Notes: a model not told the origin generated them from the sequence alone. Shown: positions 53,535 to 60,774, counted from the stretch's first letter. The stretch: DNA of 64,000 nt from JAZNQN01 sp045590195 (GCA_045590195.1 JAZNQN010000065.1:62001-126000); one strand, 5' to 3'. Numbers and translations are program-made.

Positions 53535-53963
53535 ATGCTTAACAAAGCAATTCTTGTAGGAAGACTCACTCGTGATCCGGAAATTAAATCCACCACTAAT
53601 GGGACTTCGGTACTCAACTTCACAGTAGCCATCACAAGAAGATTTAAGGATGCAAACGGCGAGAGACAGAGCGATTTTATAAATTGCGTTGCTTTCCGCC
53701 AGACTGCTGAATTTATTTCAAATTACTTTAAAAAAGGTAATATGATTTCTGTTGATGGCACAATTCAGACCAGAACCTGGGATGATAACGAGGGTAAACG
53801 CCATTACGTTACAGAAGTTATGGTTGAAAATGCAGGCTTCATCGAAAGCAAAAGAGAAATGGATGCAGGCGGTGCTCCTATGAGAGAAGCTGCAAGCGAA
53901 TCTTTGCCGGATATGCCCGCAGAATTCGGTGCTGATGTAACTGATGATGATTTGCCATTCTAA
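53535..53963 (+). CDS. ssb: Single-stranded DNA-binding protein
   Basis: 142 residues. OB fold (LNKAILVGRLTRDPEIKSTT, DFINCVAFRQTAEFISNYF) and the acidic C-terminal tip DDDLPF used to recruit replication and repair partners. Lies between rpsF and rpsR as expected. Confidence 0.97.
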   Translation: MLNKAILVGRLTRDPEIKSTTNGTSVLNFTVAITRRFKDANGERQSDFINCVAFRQTAEFISNYFKKGNMISVDGTIQTRTWDDNEGKRHYVTEVMVENAGFIESKREMDAGGAPMREAASESLPDMPAEFGADVTDDDLPF

Positions 53964-53987
53964 AATTATTGAAAGGAGTCAGTAAAA

Positions 53988-54236
53988 ATGGATAAAGAAA
54001 AAAATGAAAGACCATTTCGCGCAAGAAAAGCTAAGAAAAAAGTTTGTGCTTTCTGCGCAGATAAAGTAGAACATATCGATTACAAAGATGTTGCACGTCT
54101 TCGCCGTTATATTTCAGAGAGAGCAAAAATTTTGCCACGTCGTATAACAGGCACATGTGCAAAACATCAGCGTCAGTTGACACTTGAAATTAAAAGAGCA
54201 CGTCACATTGCGCTTCTTCCTTACTCATCAGAGTAG
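53988..54236 (+). CDS. rpsR: 30S ribosomal protein S18
   Basis: 82 residues. Contains VCAFCADK, IDYKDVARLRRYISERAKILPRR and GTCAKHQRQL; the CxxC and GTCxxH positions are of the zinc-binding S18 form. GAAAGGAGT upstream of the ATG. Last gene of the operon. Confidence 0.96.
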   Translation: MDKEKNERPFRARKAKKKVCAFCADKVEHIDYKDVARLRRYISERAKILPRRITGTCAKHQRQLTLEIKRARHIALLPYSSE

Positions 54237-54263
54237 GATAAAGTGCGTATCAGACGCATTTAC

Positions 54264-54290
54264 AGGGCTGCAATGCAGCCCTTATTTTGT
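54264..54290 (+). terminator. Terminator of rpsF-ssb-rpsR
   Basis: AGGGCTG / CAGCCCT stem (54264-54282) followed by TATTTTGTTTTTT. A second imperfect stem precedes it at 54241-54261. Confidence 0.85.
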
Positions 54291-54307
54291 TTTTTGGGGT
54301 GAATTTT

Positions 54308-55243
54308 ATGAAAACAGTTGTACTTGACGGATATCCTTTAAACCCTGGCGATTTAAGCTGGGAATGGTTGTCGGCCTTTGGAGAATACGAGATTTATGAC
54401 AACACAAAAAAAGAAGAAATTATTTCCCGATGCAAAGGAGCGGAATTTGTTTTAACAAACAAAGTGCCCTTTGACAAAGAAATTATTGATGCTCTTCCTG
54501 CGCTTAAATACATAGGCGTAACAGGAACGGGATATAATGTAATAGACACGGAATATGCGGCGGAAAAAAGTATAACTGTTACTAACGTTCCGGCTTACAG
54601 CACAGATTTTGTGGCTCAGCACACTTTTGCGCTTATGCTTGAATACTGCAACAGAGTTGCAATTCATAACAAGGCAGTAAAAGATGGCGAATGGGCGGTA
54701 TGTCGTGATTTTACCTTTACAAAAGCATCGCTTTCGGGCCTTGCCGGTAAAACTTTGGGAATAATAGGCTACGGCCTTATCGGGCAGTATGTTGAAAGAA
54801 TTGCAAGGGCTTTTGGAATGAATGTACTCATTTATTCGAGAACATACAAACCGGGCTTTGTAGATTTTGACACTCTTTTGAAAAAAGCTGATTTCATAAC
54901 ACTTCACATTCCTCAAACGACGCAGACAATTGGCCTTATAAATGAAGAAACTATTTCCAAAATGAAAGACGGCGTTGTTATAATTAACACAGCCAGGGGC
55001 GCAGTTGTAAACGAGAGAGATGTGGCAAGTGCGCTTGCAAGCGGGAAAATAGCTTTTTATGGGGCAGATGTACTGTCAAGCGAGCCGCCGAAGGAAGACA
55101 ATTTGCTTCTTAAAGAGGAAAATGCAGTTTTAACGCCTCATATTGCATGGGCATCGTTTGAGGCAAGAGAACGCCTTATGAAAGTTTTGGAAGAAAATAT
55201 GACTGCTTTTGTAAGCGGAAACAAAATAAATACTGTAAACTAG
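54308..55243 (+). CDS. D-2-hydroxyacid dehydrogenase (glycerate dehydrogenase-like)
   Basis: 311 residues from ATG 54308 (GGGGTGAATTTT upstream). NAD-binding GIIGYGLIGQYVERIA, catalytic Arg in INTARGAVVNE, Glu in SSEPPKED and His in LTPHIAW. Closest in pattern to hydroxypyruvate/glycerate dehydrogenases, cytosolic; the exact 2-keto acid is not readable. It ends 19 bases before tRNA-Arg. Confidence 0.9.
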   Translation: MKTVVLDGYPLNPGDLSWEWLSAFGEYEIYDNTKKEEIISRCKGAEFVLTNKVPFDKEIIDALPALKYIGVTGTGYNVIDTEYAAEKSITVTNVPAYSTDFVAQHTFALMLEYCNRVAIHNKAVKDGEWAVCRDFTFTKASLSGLAGKTLGIIGYGLIGQYVERIARAFGMNVLIYSRTYKPGFVDFDTLLKKADFITLHIPQTTQTIGLINEETISKMKDGVVIINTARGAVVNERDVASALASGKIAFYGADVLSSEPPKEDNLLLKEENAVLTPHIAWASFEARERLMKVLEENMTAFVSGNKINTVN

Positions 55244-55262
55244 GGGCTTTGGTCCCTTCTTT

Positions 55263-55337
55263 GTCTCGGTGGTCTAATGGATAAGATCGGGGATTCCGGT
55301 TCCTCTGATACGGGTTCGATTCCTGTCCGGGACACCA
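55263..55337 (+). tRNA. tRNA-Arg (anticodon CCG), attachment site of the integrated element
   Basis: 75 bases with encoded CCA. Acceptor GTCTCGG pairs with CCGGGAC; D stem GTCT/AGAT; anticodon stem GGGGA/TCCTC with 7-base loop TTCCGGT, giving anticodon CCG (reads CGG); T arm ACGGG-TTCGATT-CCTGT; discriminator A then CCA. Its 3' 19 bases (55319-55337) recur with two changes at 63349-63367. Confidence 0.96.
55319..55337 (+). repeat. attL: 3' end of tRNA-Arg
   Basis: 19-base segment ending in the tRNA CCA; 17 of 19 positions match attR. Confidence 0.75.
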
Positions 55338-55341
55338 AAAT

Positions 55342-55370
55342 GGCAGTTTTTTTAACTGCCTTTTATTTTT
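55342..55370 (+). terminator. Terminator directly after tRNA-Arg (element-borne)
   Basis: GGCAGTT (55342-55348) / AACTGCC (55354-55360) then TTTTATTTTTT. It is inside the left end of the element, so the element brings its own terminator for the tRNA. Confidence 0.85.
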
Positions 55371-55461
55371 TCTTATATTTCTTAAAAGTGCCTATTTTTC
55401 AAGGCTTTCGGCAGTTAATTAAAAGTTGTAAAAGAAATATAAAACAATATAAAATAATAAA

Positions 55462-55494
55462 ATAGGCAACAAATAGGCAACAAAATAGGCAACA
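55462..55494 (+). repeat. Left integrase arm-type sites: three direct repeats ATAGGCAACA
   Basis: Copies at 55462-55471, 55473-55482 and 55485-55494 with start-to-start spacings of 11 and 12 bases, i.e. about one helical turn. The same word recurs only at the other end of the element (63283-63303) among the sequence I checked. Confidence 0.75.
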
Positions 55495-55552
55495 ATTAAG
55501 ATTTTAAAATTATATTGGGAGCGGTTATAATAACTATCGCAGAAAAGAAATA

Positions 55553-55579
55553 AAAAATGGAGCAGATCTGACCGCTCCC
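55553..55579 (-). terminator. Possible terminator of the leftward element operon
   Basis: On the minus strand GGAGC and GCTCC around GGTCAGATCT are followed by ATTTTTTATTT. It overlaps a longer repeat GGGAGCGGT (55517-55525) / ACCGCTCCC (55571-55579). It is 340 bases beyond the sigma gene stop; the rest of 55371-55918 holds no credible gene, only arm sites and two CG-rich tracts. Confidence 0.45.
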
Positions 55580-55675
55580 TGGAAAAATAATCAATTCGTT
55601 CTGTTATAAGTTGTTCATCAGCGCGAAGTGATAAAGTTTTTACTGAAAATTGAAGTTGTTTTTTGCCTTTTTCTC

Positions 55676-55694
55676 GTATACGCGCACGCGCGCA
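55676..55694. repeat. Alternating purine-pyrimidine CG-rich tract 1
   Basis: 19 bases of strict alternation (GTATACGCGCACGCGCGCA), of a type able to adopt left-handed Z-DNA, in an otherwise AT-rich non-coding stretch. Confidence 0.8.
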
Positions 55695-55792
55695 AAGGTT
55701 TTTTTGATGCCTTTTTGATACCTTTTTTATATTTTTTCTTGTGTAGTTTGATATGCAAAACTCAATTATAACAAGGCTTTCAGCGGTTTTCT

Positions 55793-55810
55793 CGCGTGCG
55801 CGTGCGCGCA
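55793..55810. repeat. Alternating purine-pyrimidine CG-rich tract 2
   Basis: 18 bases of strict alternation (CGCGTGCGCGTGCGCGCA), approximately the reverse complement of tract 1, 100 bases away and 108 bases beyond the sigma gene stop. Confidence 0.8.
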
Positions 55811-55918
55811 GGAGTTATTTTTGGCATATTTTTTTCGCAGCGGTGGCCGTGTGGTCTTGCCGCCCTTTTGATGAAATTGTTTTTCAGTGGTGGGGGGGTA
55901 CTTATTGCGGTAACCCTC

Positions 55919-56668
55919 TTAAAATAAATCCTCAAGCAGTAACACCGCCCTTTCGGTACTGCTTGTGTGCGTGCTCTTGAATGTATTAACTCCTGTATGC
56001 CTATATGCAAAATCTTTACGATATGCATTTTTTATTCTTTGGCTCTGCCGGAGCTTACGCATACCGATATTTTTTATTAAAATAATTTGCTTTTCTTCAG
56101 TTCCTGATACGCCTGCAATTTCTTTTACGCTCATACGCTGTAAATAAAACTGCTTTAAAACGTTTTTAATTTCTGTCGGTAATTTTTCAAGTTCTCCGTA
56201 CAAAATGCCGTAATAATCAAAATATTCAATCTTGCGGAATGTTTCAGCCGCTCCATCATCTTCTATGGTGTCGGCAAGTGTTAAGTTGTCTGTATCACTT
56301 ATGGGTGCATAAATTGATGTTGTGCGAATGTCAATCTTATGCGTACCGCTCCGCAGCCCTAAAAAATCTTTTACTGCATTGTTTACATGATACGAAAGAA
56401 ACGTGTTGAATTTATAACCTTTTTCGCCTTCAAAAACATTTATTGCCTTTTCTGACCCTATCCATGCCGCCGCCAATACATCTGAACTGTCATAGCCTCT
56501 TTTATTTGCATAGCTGAAATATTTGCGACAAAGGGCGCAAAGTAGCTTGTAAGTCTTTTGGTATAGCTTTTCTTTTAATTCTTTTTCCTGCTGCACTTTC
56601 GCAGCGTAAGAAATGGAAGTGTCAGCTCTAACCTTCTTGATATTTAAAATAATATCTTCACTTGACAC
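55919..56668 (-). CDS. Phage-type sigma-70 family factor
   Basis: 249 residues from GTG 56668 (AGGAGCTG 6 bases upstream; the ATG two bases earlier is out of frame). Region 2: KRGYDSSDVLAAAWIGSEKA and GYKFNTFLSYHVNNAVKDFL; a linker (100-160), then region 4: KLPTEIKNVLKQFYLQRMSV with KEIAGVSGTEEKQIILIKNI as the helix-turn-helix. No region 1. Such factors in phages and integrative elements turn on late or transfer genes; here it is the last gene of the leftward operon and its target promoters are unknown. 11 bases after the Rep gene. Confidence 0.8.
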   Translation of the reverse strand: MSSEDIILNIKKVRADTSISYAAKVQQEKELKEKLYQKTYKLLCALCRKYFSYANKRGYDSSDVLAAAWIGSEKAINVFEGEKGYKFNTFLSYHVNNAVKDFLGLRSGTHKIDIRTTSIYAPISDTDNLTLADTIEDDGAAETFRKIEYFDYYGILYGELEKLPTEIKNVLKQFYLQRMSVKEIAGVSGTEEKQIILIKNIGMRKLRQSQRIKNAYRKDFAYRHTGVNTFKSTHTSSTERAVLLLEDLF

Positions 56669-56679
56669 ATTAACAGCTC

Positions 56680-57528
56680 CTATGCTATAATAAATGTGTT
56701 GGTAAGAGCTGATTTAATTGCTTTGGCCTTTGTGCTTTGCGTTAAGTTAGCTCCTTTTTTTGCCTTTTTTCGTCGGAGCTTGAGATATATATTCCACCCG
56801 GTAAAGTCGTTATATGTAACAGTATAAGCATCATCGGCATCGGTTAATGTCCACCCGGGATATTTTCTCTCCCAATATGAAATATCAATAGGGGCTTTTG
56901 CTATTTTCTCAACCTCTCGCGCTGTGTACTTTGTATCGTTTGGCACAGTCTGAAGAGGTTTTTTTAAATTAAGGCTGCTTGTCCATCTTCTGCCACTTCG
57001 GCAATTCTTTTTTAAATATTCACAAAGCTTTGCGAATTTGTCCCCTTCGCCCTGCAACTCATTTAAATTCTTTCTTCCAAAATTCCAAAGGCTTAATATT
57101 TCTGCCCTGGATAACTCACAACTTAAAACAATATGATGATGCACTCTTACAAGCTCGCCACTTTTTGTAGATGTATCAGAGGTAATGCTTATGTATTTAC
57201 ACTTTGGCAGCCCTTTTTTCTTGCAAAGATAGTTTAACCGGCGCAGAAAGTTTTTACAGTTCCGCTCCGCTTCTTCTACTGTCCGGGGCAACTTGCCCTC
57301 TTCATATGTTAGGTGTAAAAGCCAATCCCTAAAGTCAACAAAGTTTGTGTTTATAAGCTGAAGAAGATACCGCCTGGCGTTCTTATCGTTCATTCTCTGC
57401 TGTTTGGGAGCGGTTACGGCTTTCTTTTTCCCTCGGCCGTTCAGCTTTTTATTTGTAAATGCTTTTATAATATCAACTTCTTTGTAGTCTTTGCCGCATA
57501 TTATCTGCTTTTCTCTTGTAACAAGCAT
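56680..57528 (-). CDS. Rolling-circle-type replication initiator (Rep_ORF2/G2P, HUH)
   Basis: 282 residues. Core resembles the G2P/ORF2 replication-associated family: motif 1 DWLLHLTYEEGKLP (68-81), EAERNCKNFLRRLNYL, KYISITSD, the HUH motif VHHHIVLS (His130 and His132) and the putative nicking Tyr171 in CEYLKKN, then RRWTSSLNLKKP. It should nick a double-strand origin and start rolling-circle replication of the excised circle. The N terminus is basic (residues 25-50). Its 3' neighbour is the sigma gene; a related but degraded gene lies upstream. Confidence 0.8.
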   Translation of the reverse strand: MLVTREKQIICGKDYKEVDIIKAFTNKKLNGRGKKKAVTAPKQQRMNDKNARRYLLQLINTNFVDFRDWLLHLTYEEGKLPRTVEEAERNCKNFLRRLNYLCKKKGLPKCKYISITSDTSTKSGELVRVHHHIVLSCELSRAEILSLWNFGRKNLNELQGEGDKFAKLCEYLKKNCRSGRRWTSSLNLKKPLQTVPNDTKYTAREVEKIAKAPIDISYWERKYPGWTLTDADDAYTVTYNDFTGWNIYLKLRRKKAKKGANLTQSTKAKAIKSALTNTFIIA

Positions 57529-57610
57529 TTTCTTTTTCCCTTCGTTTAGTTTTTATTACCCACTACAAGGGCGAAAGCGCCCACCTTCGAGCGCTTTTAA
57601 AAATTCAGTT

Positions 57611-58051
57611 TTATTTTTTTCTTTTAAGCCCTATTGAGCATATCCACCGTTTTTTGTGTTTGGTTTCTTCCCGGAGCTTGTCGCCCATGGTGTCCGCTCC
57701 CATCAGAAAAGAGTTGCCACATTTCCACTCATTCATGAGATAATCTGAAGAGAAGGGGCTTTTTATAAATAAATAATGCCTTGTACGTTCTTCATGCTCT
57801 GTTATAGCTGTGTAGCGCACGTTTTCCCTTCCTGCTTTATTAAGCCGATAGTTTAAACGTCTGACATAATTTTTAAATTCTGCTGCCGCTCCCTTTCGGC
57901 TTATCCTTTGGGAATGTTCAAGACATAATATTTTTGTGTCCTTGCTCTCAAAATTAAGCTCCAAAAGCTTTTTGTATCTTTCGCATGACATTTTATAGTT
58001 AACCTTGTTTTGTGCTTTTCTATGTGCTTTTCCGTTTGAAATTTCAAACAC
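57611..58051 (-). CDS. Degenerate paralogue of the G2P-type Rep protein
   Basis: 146 residues from GTG 58051; the start is doubtful since AGGGAG abuts it, and ATG at 57991 (125 residues) is possible. It aligns with the downstream Rep: AEFKNYVRRLNYRLNKAG ~ NCKNFLRRLNYLCKKKG, RYTAIT ~ KYISIT, MNEWKCGNSF ~ LSLWNFGRKN, KRWICSIGLKRK ~ RRWTSSLNLKKP. But HHH becomes R91-H92-Y93, and the Tyr segment CEYLKKN is replaced by REETK. It ends soon after, so it lacks the C-terminal 100 residues. It may be a regulatory or nuclease-dead partner. Confidence 0.65.
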   Translation of the reverse strand: MFEISNGKAHRKAQNKVNYKMSCERYKKLLELNFESKDTKILCLEHSQRISRKGAAAEFKNYVRRLNYRLNKAGRENVRYTAITEHEERTRHYLFIKSPFSSDYLMNEWKCGNSFLMGADTMGDKLREETKHKKRWICSIGLKRKK

Positions 58052-58090
58052 TCCCTTTTTGCTTTCTTAGTCGCTCACTTGTTACCATAA

Positions 58091-58110
58091 GCGCCGCATC
58101 AGAGCGGCGC
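58091..58110. repeat. GC-rich hairpin GCGCCGC-N6-GCGGCGC
   Basis: Perfect 7-bp stem with loop ATCAGA in the 86-base gap before the degenerate Rep gene. No T-run on either side, so not a terminator. A candidate rolling-circle nick-site hairpin. Confidence 0.6.
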
Positions 58111-58137
58111 ATATTCTTAAATATTGGGATTTTATAA

Positions 58138-58371
58138 TTATATTCTCCGCTCCATTGTCCATTTTTCAAAAGCGGCCTTTGATACTTTTAAATTTGTGCC
58201 AACCATTATAAGCGGAAAATCTGCCCTTCTCATAAGGTTACGCGCTGTAGGTATGGAACATTCAAGCATTTTAGCTACTTCCTTTGTGCCATAAAATATA
58301 ATGCCCTGGTCTTTGTTTTCTGCCGCTTTCTGCTCTGATGCCCTTTCAAAATCAATAACTGCGTTATTCAT
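58138..58371 (-). CDS. Small HTH protein, excisionase-like
   Basis: 77 residues from ATG 58371 (GGGGAGCGGG 6 bases upstream; a longer frame to 58458 runs through the LysM gene). IFYGTKEVAKMLECSIPTAR, then RADFPLIMVGTNLKVSKAAFEKW is the HTH_17/MerR-like excisionase fold. It could act as excisionase for the integrase, though it is at the opposite side of the element, or as a regulator of Rep. The start overlaps the LysM gene stop by 8 bases. Confidence 0.75.
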   Translation of the reverse strand: MNNAVIDFERASEQKAAENKDQGIIFYGTKEVAKMLECSIPTARNLMRRADFPLIMVGTNLKVSKAAFEKWTMERRI

Positions 58372-58633
58372 TAAACCCGCTCCCCTCGCTTGTAAGTAAT
58401 ATAATGTTTTCGCCGGCACAGTATAAATCATTACCGACGTTGGCCTTTTCCATTTCATAAAGCCACTTGCCCCATTGAATACTATTTCCGTACTCTGTGT
58501 AAAGCTCCCAGAGAGTGTCGCCCTCTTTAAGCGTGTAAGCCTTCGAGGTTAAAGGCGTGCCGCTCCCGCAAAGCAAAATCATAATTATAATTAGTGCTAT
58601 TGCTAAAATTGAAACTACTATTGTTTTCTTCAT
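58364..58633 (-). CDS. Small membrane protein with LysM-like domain
   Basis: 89 residues. N-terminal membrane helix (4-22, VVSILAIALIIIMILL), then a LysM-like motif KAYTLKEGDTLWELYTEYG ... VGNDLYCAGENIILL. This is the architecture of YneA-type cell-division inhibitors and phage LysM peptides. GGAGAGCGGAGCTG upstream. Possibly blocks division while the element replicates; inference. Confidence 0.75.
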   Translation of the reverse strand: MKKTIVVSILAIALIIIMILLCGSGTPLTSKAYTLKEGDTLWELYTEYGNSIQWGKWLYEMEKANVGNDLYCAGENIILLTSEGSGFNE

Positions 58634-58712
58634 CAGCTCCGCTCTCCTTTCTTTCGCAATCGCAATGTTCTTCCGGGTCTAAATATGCCCCGCAGTTTTT
58701 ACATTTTCTCAT
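58527..58712 (-). CDS. Small zinc-ribbon-like protein, overlapping the LysM gene
   Basis: 61 residues, AAAGGAAC upstream of ATG 58712. N-terminal CKNCGAYLDPEEHCDC has four cysteines, a sequence common in small phage proteins. The tail (NNSSFNFSNSTNYNY) is low-complexity and overlaps 107 bases of the LysM gene in another frame; the real protein may be shorter in origin with the tail added by a lost stop. Function unknown. Confidence 0.6.
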   Translation of the reverse strand: MRKCKNCGAYLDPEEHCDCERKESGADEENNSSFNFSNSTNYNYDFALRERHAFNLEGLHA

Positions 58713-58744
58713 TGTTGGTAAGTTCCTTTCTTTGTTTTATCTCT

Positions 58745-58761
58745 CGCGCGCACGCACGCGT
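58745..58761. repeat. Alternating purine-pyrimidine CG-rich tract 3
   Basis: 17 bases (CGCGCGCACGCACGCGT), 33 bases upstream of the zinc-ribbon gene. The remaining gap 58762-58938 shows no gene. Confidence 0.8.
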
Positions 58762-58938
58762 TTTTTTTATTAGTGGGAAAAAATCGCGCATAATTAGTAG
58801 AAACTCAAAAATAAAACTCTAAAAAACTTTAATTTGTTTCTAAATGTCCGCTGCGTAATGTTAAGCCGGGCGCGTATCCTTTCCCTTAACCACTTTTCTT
58901 TCTCTATTTCGTACTTAAGATTTAAAAATCTGCACCGG

Positions 58939-59268
58939 CTAAAGCTCTACACTCTTTTCCCACCTTCTTTTGTAAATTGTAGGCGTTTTAAAAACTCTTT
59001 TTGCGTATCGCCTGGCAGTTTTTTCTCCGTTTGCCTTCTCTTCCTCTGTGTCAGAGAGTTTATAAAGCGTATTTGTTCTAATATGGGCCAACTCGTGGGC
59101 CAATATGTTTTCCTCTTTTTTTGTGTCCTTGTTCCTAGGGTTAATATATATCCCGTATGTATTTTTATAACGAATTACACACCCTTCTAATGCCTCCGGC
59201 GTATCTTCTTCGTAAAAAATATTTACACCCATTTCTGCGGCAATATTTAAAAGCTGTTCTTTTTTCAT
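58939..59268 (-). CDS. ImmA/IrrE-family metallopeptidase (first copy, short)
   Basis: 109 residues. Zinc-binding HELAH at 58-62 in NILAHELAHIRTNTLYK, with IYINPRNKDTKKEENI before it, and a following acidic helix (EEEKANGEKTARRYA) with the third ligand candidate. ImmA/IrrE proteases cleave phage-type repressors to trigger induction. Ribosome binding site GGAACTG is weak. Confidence 0.8.
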   Translation of the reverse strand: MKKEQLLNIAAEMGVNIFYEEDTPEALEGCVIRYKNTYGIYINPRNKDTKKEENILAHELAHIRTNTLYKLSDTEEEKANGEKTARRYAKRVFKTPTIYKRRWEKSVEL

Positions 59269-59279
59269 TGCTTCAGTTC

Positions 59280-59375
59280 CTACCCTCTCTTATAAATCCT
59301 CTCGCCGCTCTCAAGGTCATAAACAATTGTAAAATATAATTTGCTCTTTGTGTCTTTTAAATCTGCTATAAACAT
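59280..59375 (-). CDS. 31-residue small ORF with a strong ribosome binding site
   Basis: Starts at ATG 59375, 7 bases after AAAGGAGCTG. Reads MFIADLKDTKSKLYFTIVYD then LESGERIYKRG, ending 11 bases before the next gene. It fills the only gap between the two ImmA genes. The sequence is not low-complexity. Unknown function. Confidence 0.5.
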   Translation of the reverse strand: MFIADLKDTKSKLYFTIVYDLESGERIYKRG

Positions 59376-59394
59376 TGGGCAGCTCCTTTCACTC

Positions 59395-59811
59395 TCAAAA
59401 CGTCTGCACCCTTGCCCTTTTATGTACCAATACACCATAAGCAAAGGCATCAGCCTCTATCTCTGCTTTTACTTCGTCACGTGTGAAGTGCTTATTTATT
59501 CCCACGTGCTCAAATATAACGTGGGCTACTTCATGCAGCAGTATTAAAATTTTGTCCCTTGGGTGCAGTGTCGCATCAACAAAAACAAGTCCGCTTTCCC
59601 CTGCGTATGTAAAGGCTCTTTCGGTTGTCATATTTTGCAGAGAATGTTTTTCTATTTCTGCATCGCCTTTTTTGGTGTTAAAGGCTATCAATCCAAAACC
59701 TTGGGTTTTCAAAAATGCCTCTATGCTCTCGAAGGAAACATTATACTTTACTGTCTTTAAAAAGCTCTTTACTGCCTTTTTGGCTTTGTCCTCTTTGGAT
59801 AAATAAAACAT
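59395..59811 (-). CDS. ImmA/IrrE-family metallopeptidase (second copy)
   Basis: 138 residues. HEVAH at 93-97 in ILLHEVAHVIFEHVG, and a downstream glutamate-rich segment (VKAEIEADAFAYGVLV) with the third zinc ligand, as in ImmA. The N-terminal helical part (KKAVKSFLKT...SFESIEAFL) matches phage ImmA proteins. AAAGGAGCTG upstream. The two peptidases are different in sequence, not recent duplicates. Confidence 0.85.
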   Translation of the reverse strand: MFYLSKEDKAKKAVKSFLKTVKYNVSFESIEAFLKTQGFGLIAFNTKKGDAEIEKHSLQNMTTERAFTYAGESGLVFVDATLHPRDKILILLHEVAHVIFEHVGINKHFTRDEVKAEIEADAFAYGVLVHKRARVQTF

Positions 59812-59843
59812 GTTGGTCAGCTCCTTTCTTTCCCCAGGAGCGG

Positions 59844-60497
59844 TTAATGCTCCGCTCCCGCATTTACTCTTGTTACTGCGTGGTTTTGCTTTAAAACTTC
59901 CCTTCGCTCCTTCAGCTCGGGTATTACCATAAGCAAACCTATATCGGCCCTTTGCAGTTTTCTGAATTCAAGCAACTGCTTTGCGGTTAAATGCTCGCGG
60001 ATATTGCCTTCGATAATGGCGCGCTCTTTCTTAAAGCTCTGAACACTCTGCCCCAAAACCAAAGAATATAGCATATTTATCTCGTTTATGTAGTGATATG
60101 CCTTGTTCTCTGCATATGCCATCTTTACCGCTTCTGTAAACTCGGGGAAATCCTCTTTCACATCTGTCAGAACGGTTATAAACTGCGCCATTTGATTAAA
60201 CCTTTTGATATACTGCTCTTTAAATTCTGCTGCTCTTTTGCCTCGGTAACCCATAACAAGAAAAGTAAATCCATCTTTTGTCATAAAGTATTTAGGATTT
60301 CTTTTGCCGCTGCTATCTTTGTAGTTACTGCGCTCAAAATTGAGCTCAGCAAATCCTTTGCTACAATCTAAATTTTCAATATCCCTAATTACATTTTTGT
60401 GCTTTTTGCCAAAAGTTTCCGCCACCTGCAAACTGTCACAAAAAGCCTCGCTGTCCTTGCGGTATAGGTTGTATTGAGTGTTTAATATAGGTTTCAT
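59844..60497 (-). CDS. Phage regulatory protein, Rha family
   Basis: 217 residues. N-terminal Rha domain: DSLQVAETFGKKHKNVIRDI, PKYFMTKDGFTFLVMGYRGK, AAEFKEQYIKRFNQM. The C-terminal half (130-217) is helical and could be a KilA/ORF6C-like coil. Rha proteins are phage regulators that interfere with growth without host factor. AGGGAGCGG upstream, and an operator copy (60550-60569) precedes it. Confidence 0.9.
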   Translation of the reverse strand: MKPILNTQYNLYRKDSEAFCDSLQVAETFGKKHKNVIRDIENLDCSKGFAELNFERSNYKDSSGKRNPKYFMTKDGFTFLVMGYRGKRAAEFKEQYIKRFNQMAQFITVLTDVKEDFPEFTEAVKMAYAENKAYHYINEINMLYSLVLGQSVQSFKKERAIIEGNIREHLTAKQLLEFRKLQRADIGLLMVIPELKERREVLKQNHAVTRVNAGAEH

Positions 60498-60549
60498 ATA
60501 TCCGCTCCCTTATGTACTTTGTTAGGCCTTGGGTGGGGTTTCAATTATA

Positions 60550-60569
60550 TGTTGAATATTATTCTACAC
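60550..60569. promoter_or_regulatory. Operator copy O1 upstream of rha
   Basis: TGTTGAATATTATTCTACAC, differing from O2 at one position (T for C), placed between the Cro-like gene stop and the rha ribosome binding site. Confidence 0.65.
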
Positions 60570-60570
60570 C

Positions 60571-60774
60571 CTATGCAAAAAAAATATTTGTCATTTCCTC
60601 AGCTGTAAGATTTAATGTTTGTTTTAAGGCGCTGATTTCGCTTGCTTTAAATTCTGTAAGCCCTTTTGCCTTTTTATAAAATCCCATTTCTGAAAGTCCA
60701 AGCGTTGTTGCTATTTCCTTTCTTGTTTTTTTTGACTTTAATATAGCAATGTCTAAATTCTCTGTATTAGTCAA
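60571..60774 (-). CDS. Small Cro-like HTH repressor
   Basis: 67 residues from TTG 60774, chosen because GAGAGGAGAGGGG ends 6 bases before it; a longer frame to 60825 has no ribosome binding site and enters the operator. Helix-turn-helix KKTRKEIATTLGLSEMGFYK and KASEISALKQTLNLTAEEM. It sits directly opposite the CI-like gene, as Cro does. Confidence 0.8.
   Translation of the reverse strand: MTNTENLDIAILKSKKTRKEIATTLGLSEMGFYKKAKGLTEFKASEISALKQTLNLTAEEMTNIFFA

Noticed and set aside
55753..55980. 75-residue plus-strand frame opposite the sigma gene end
   Set aside because: No ribosome binding site, odd composition (Trp/Arg/Cys-rich from CG tract), antisense to the sigma gene; it is a shadow.
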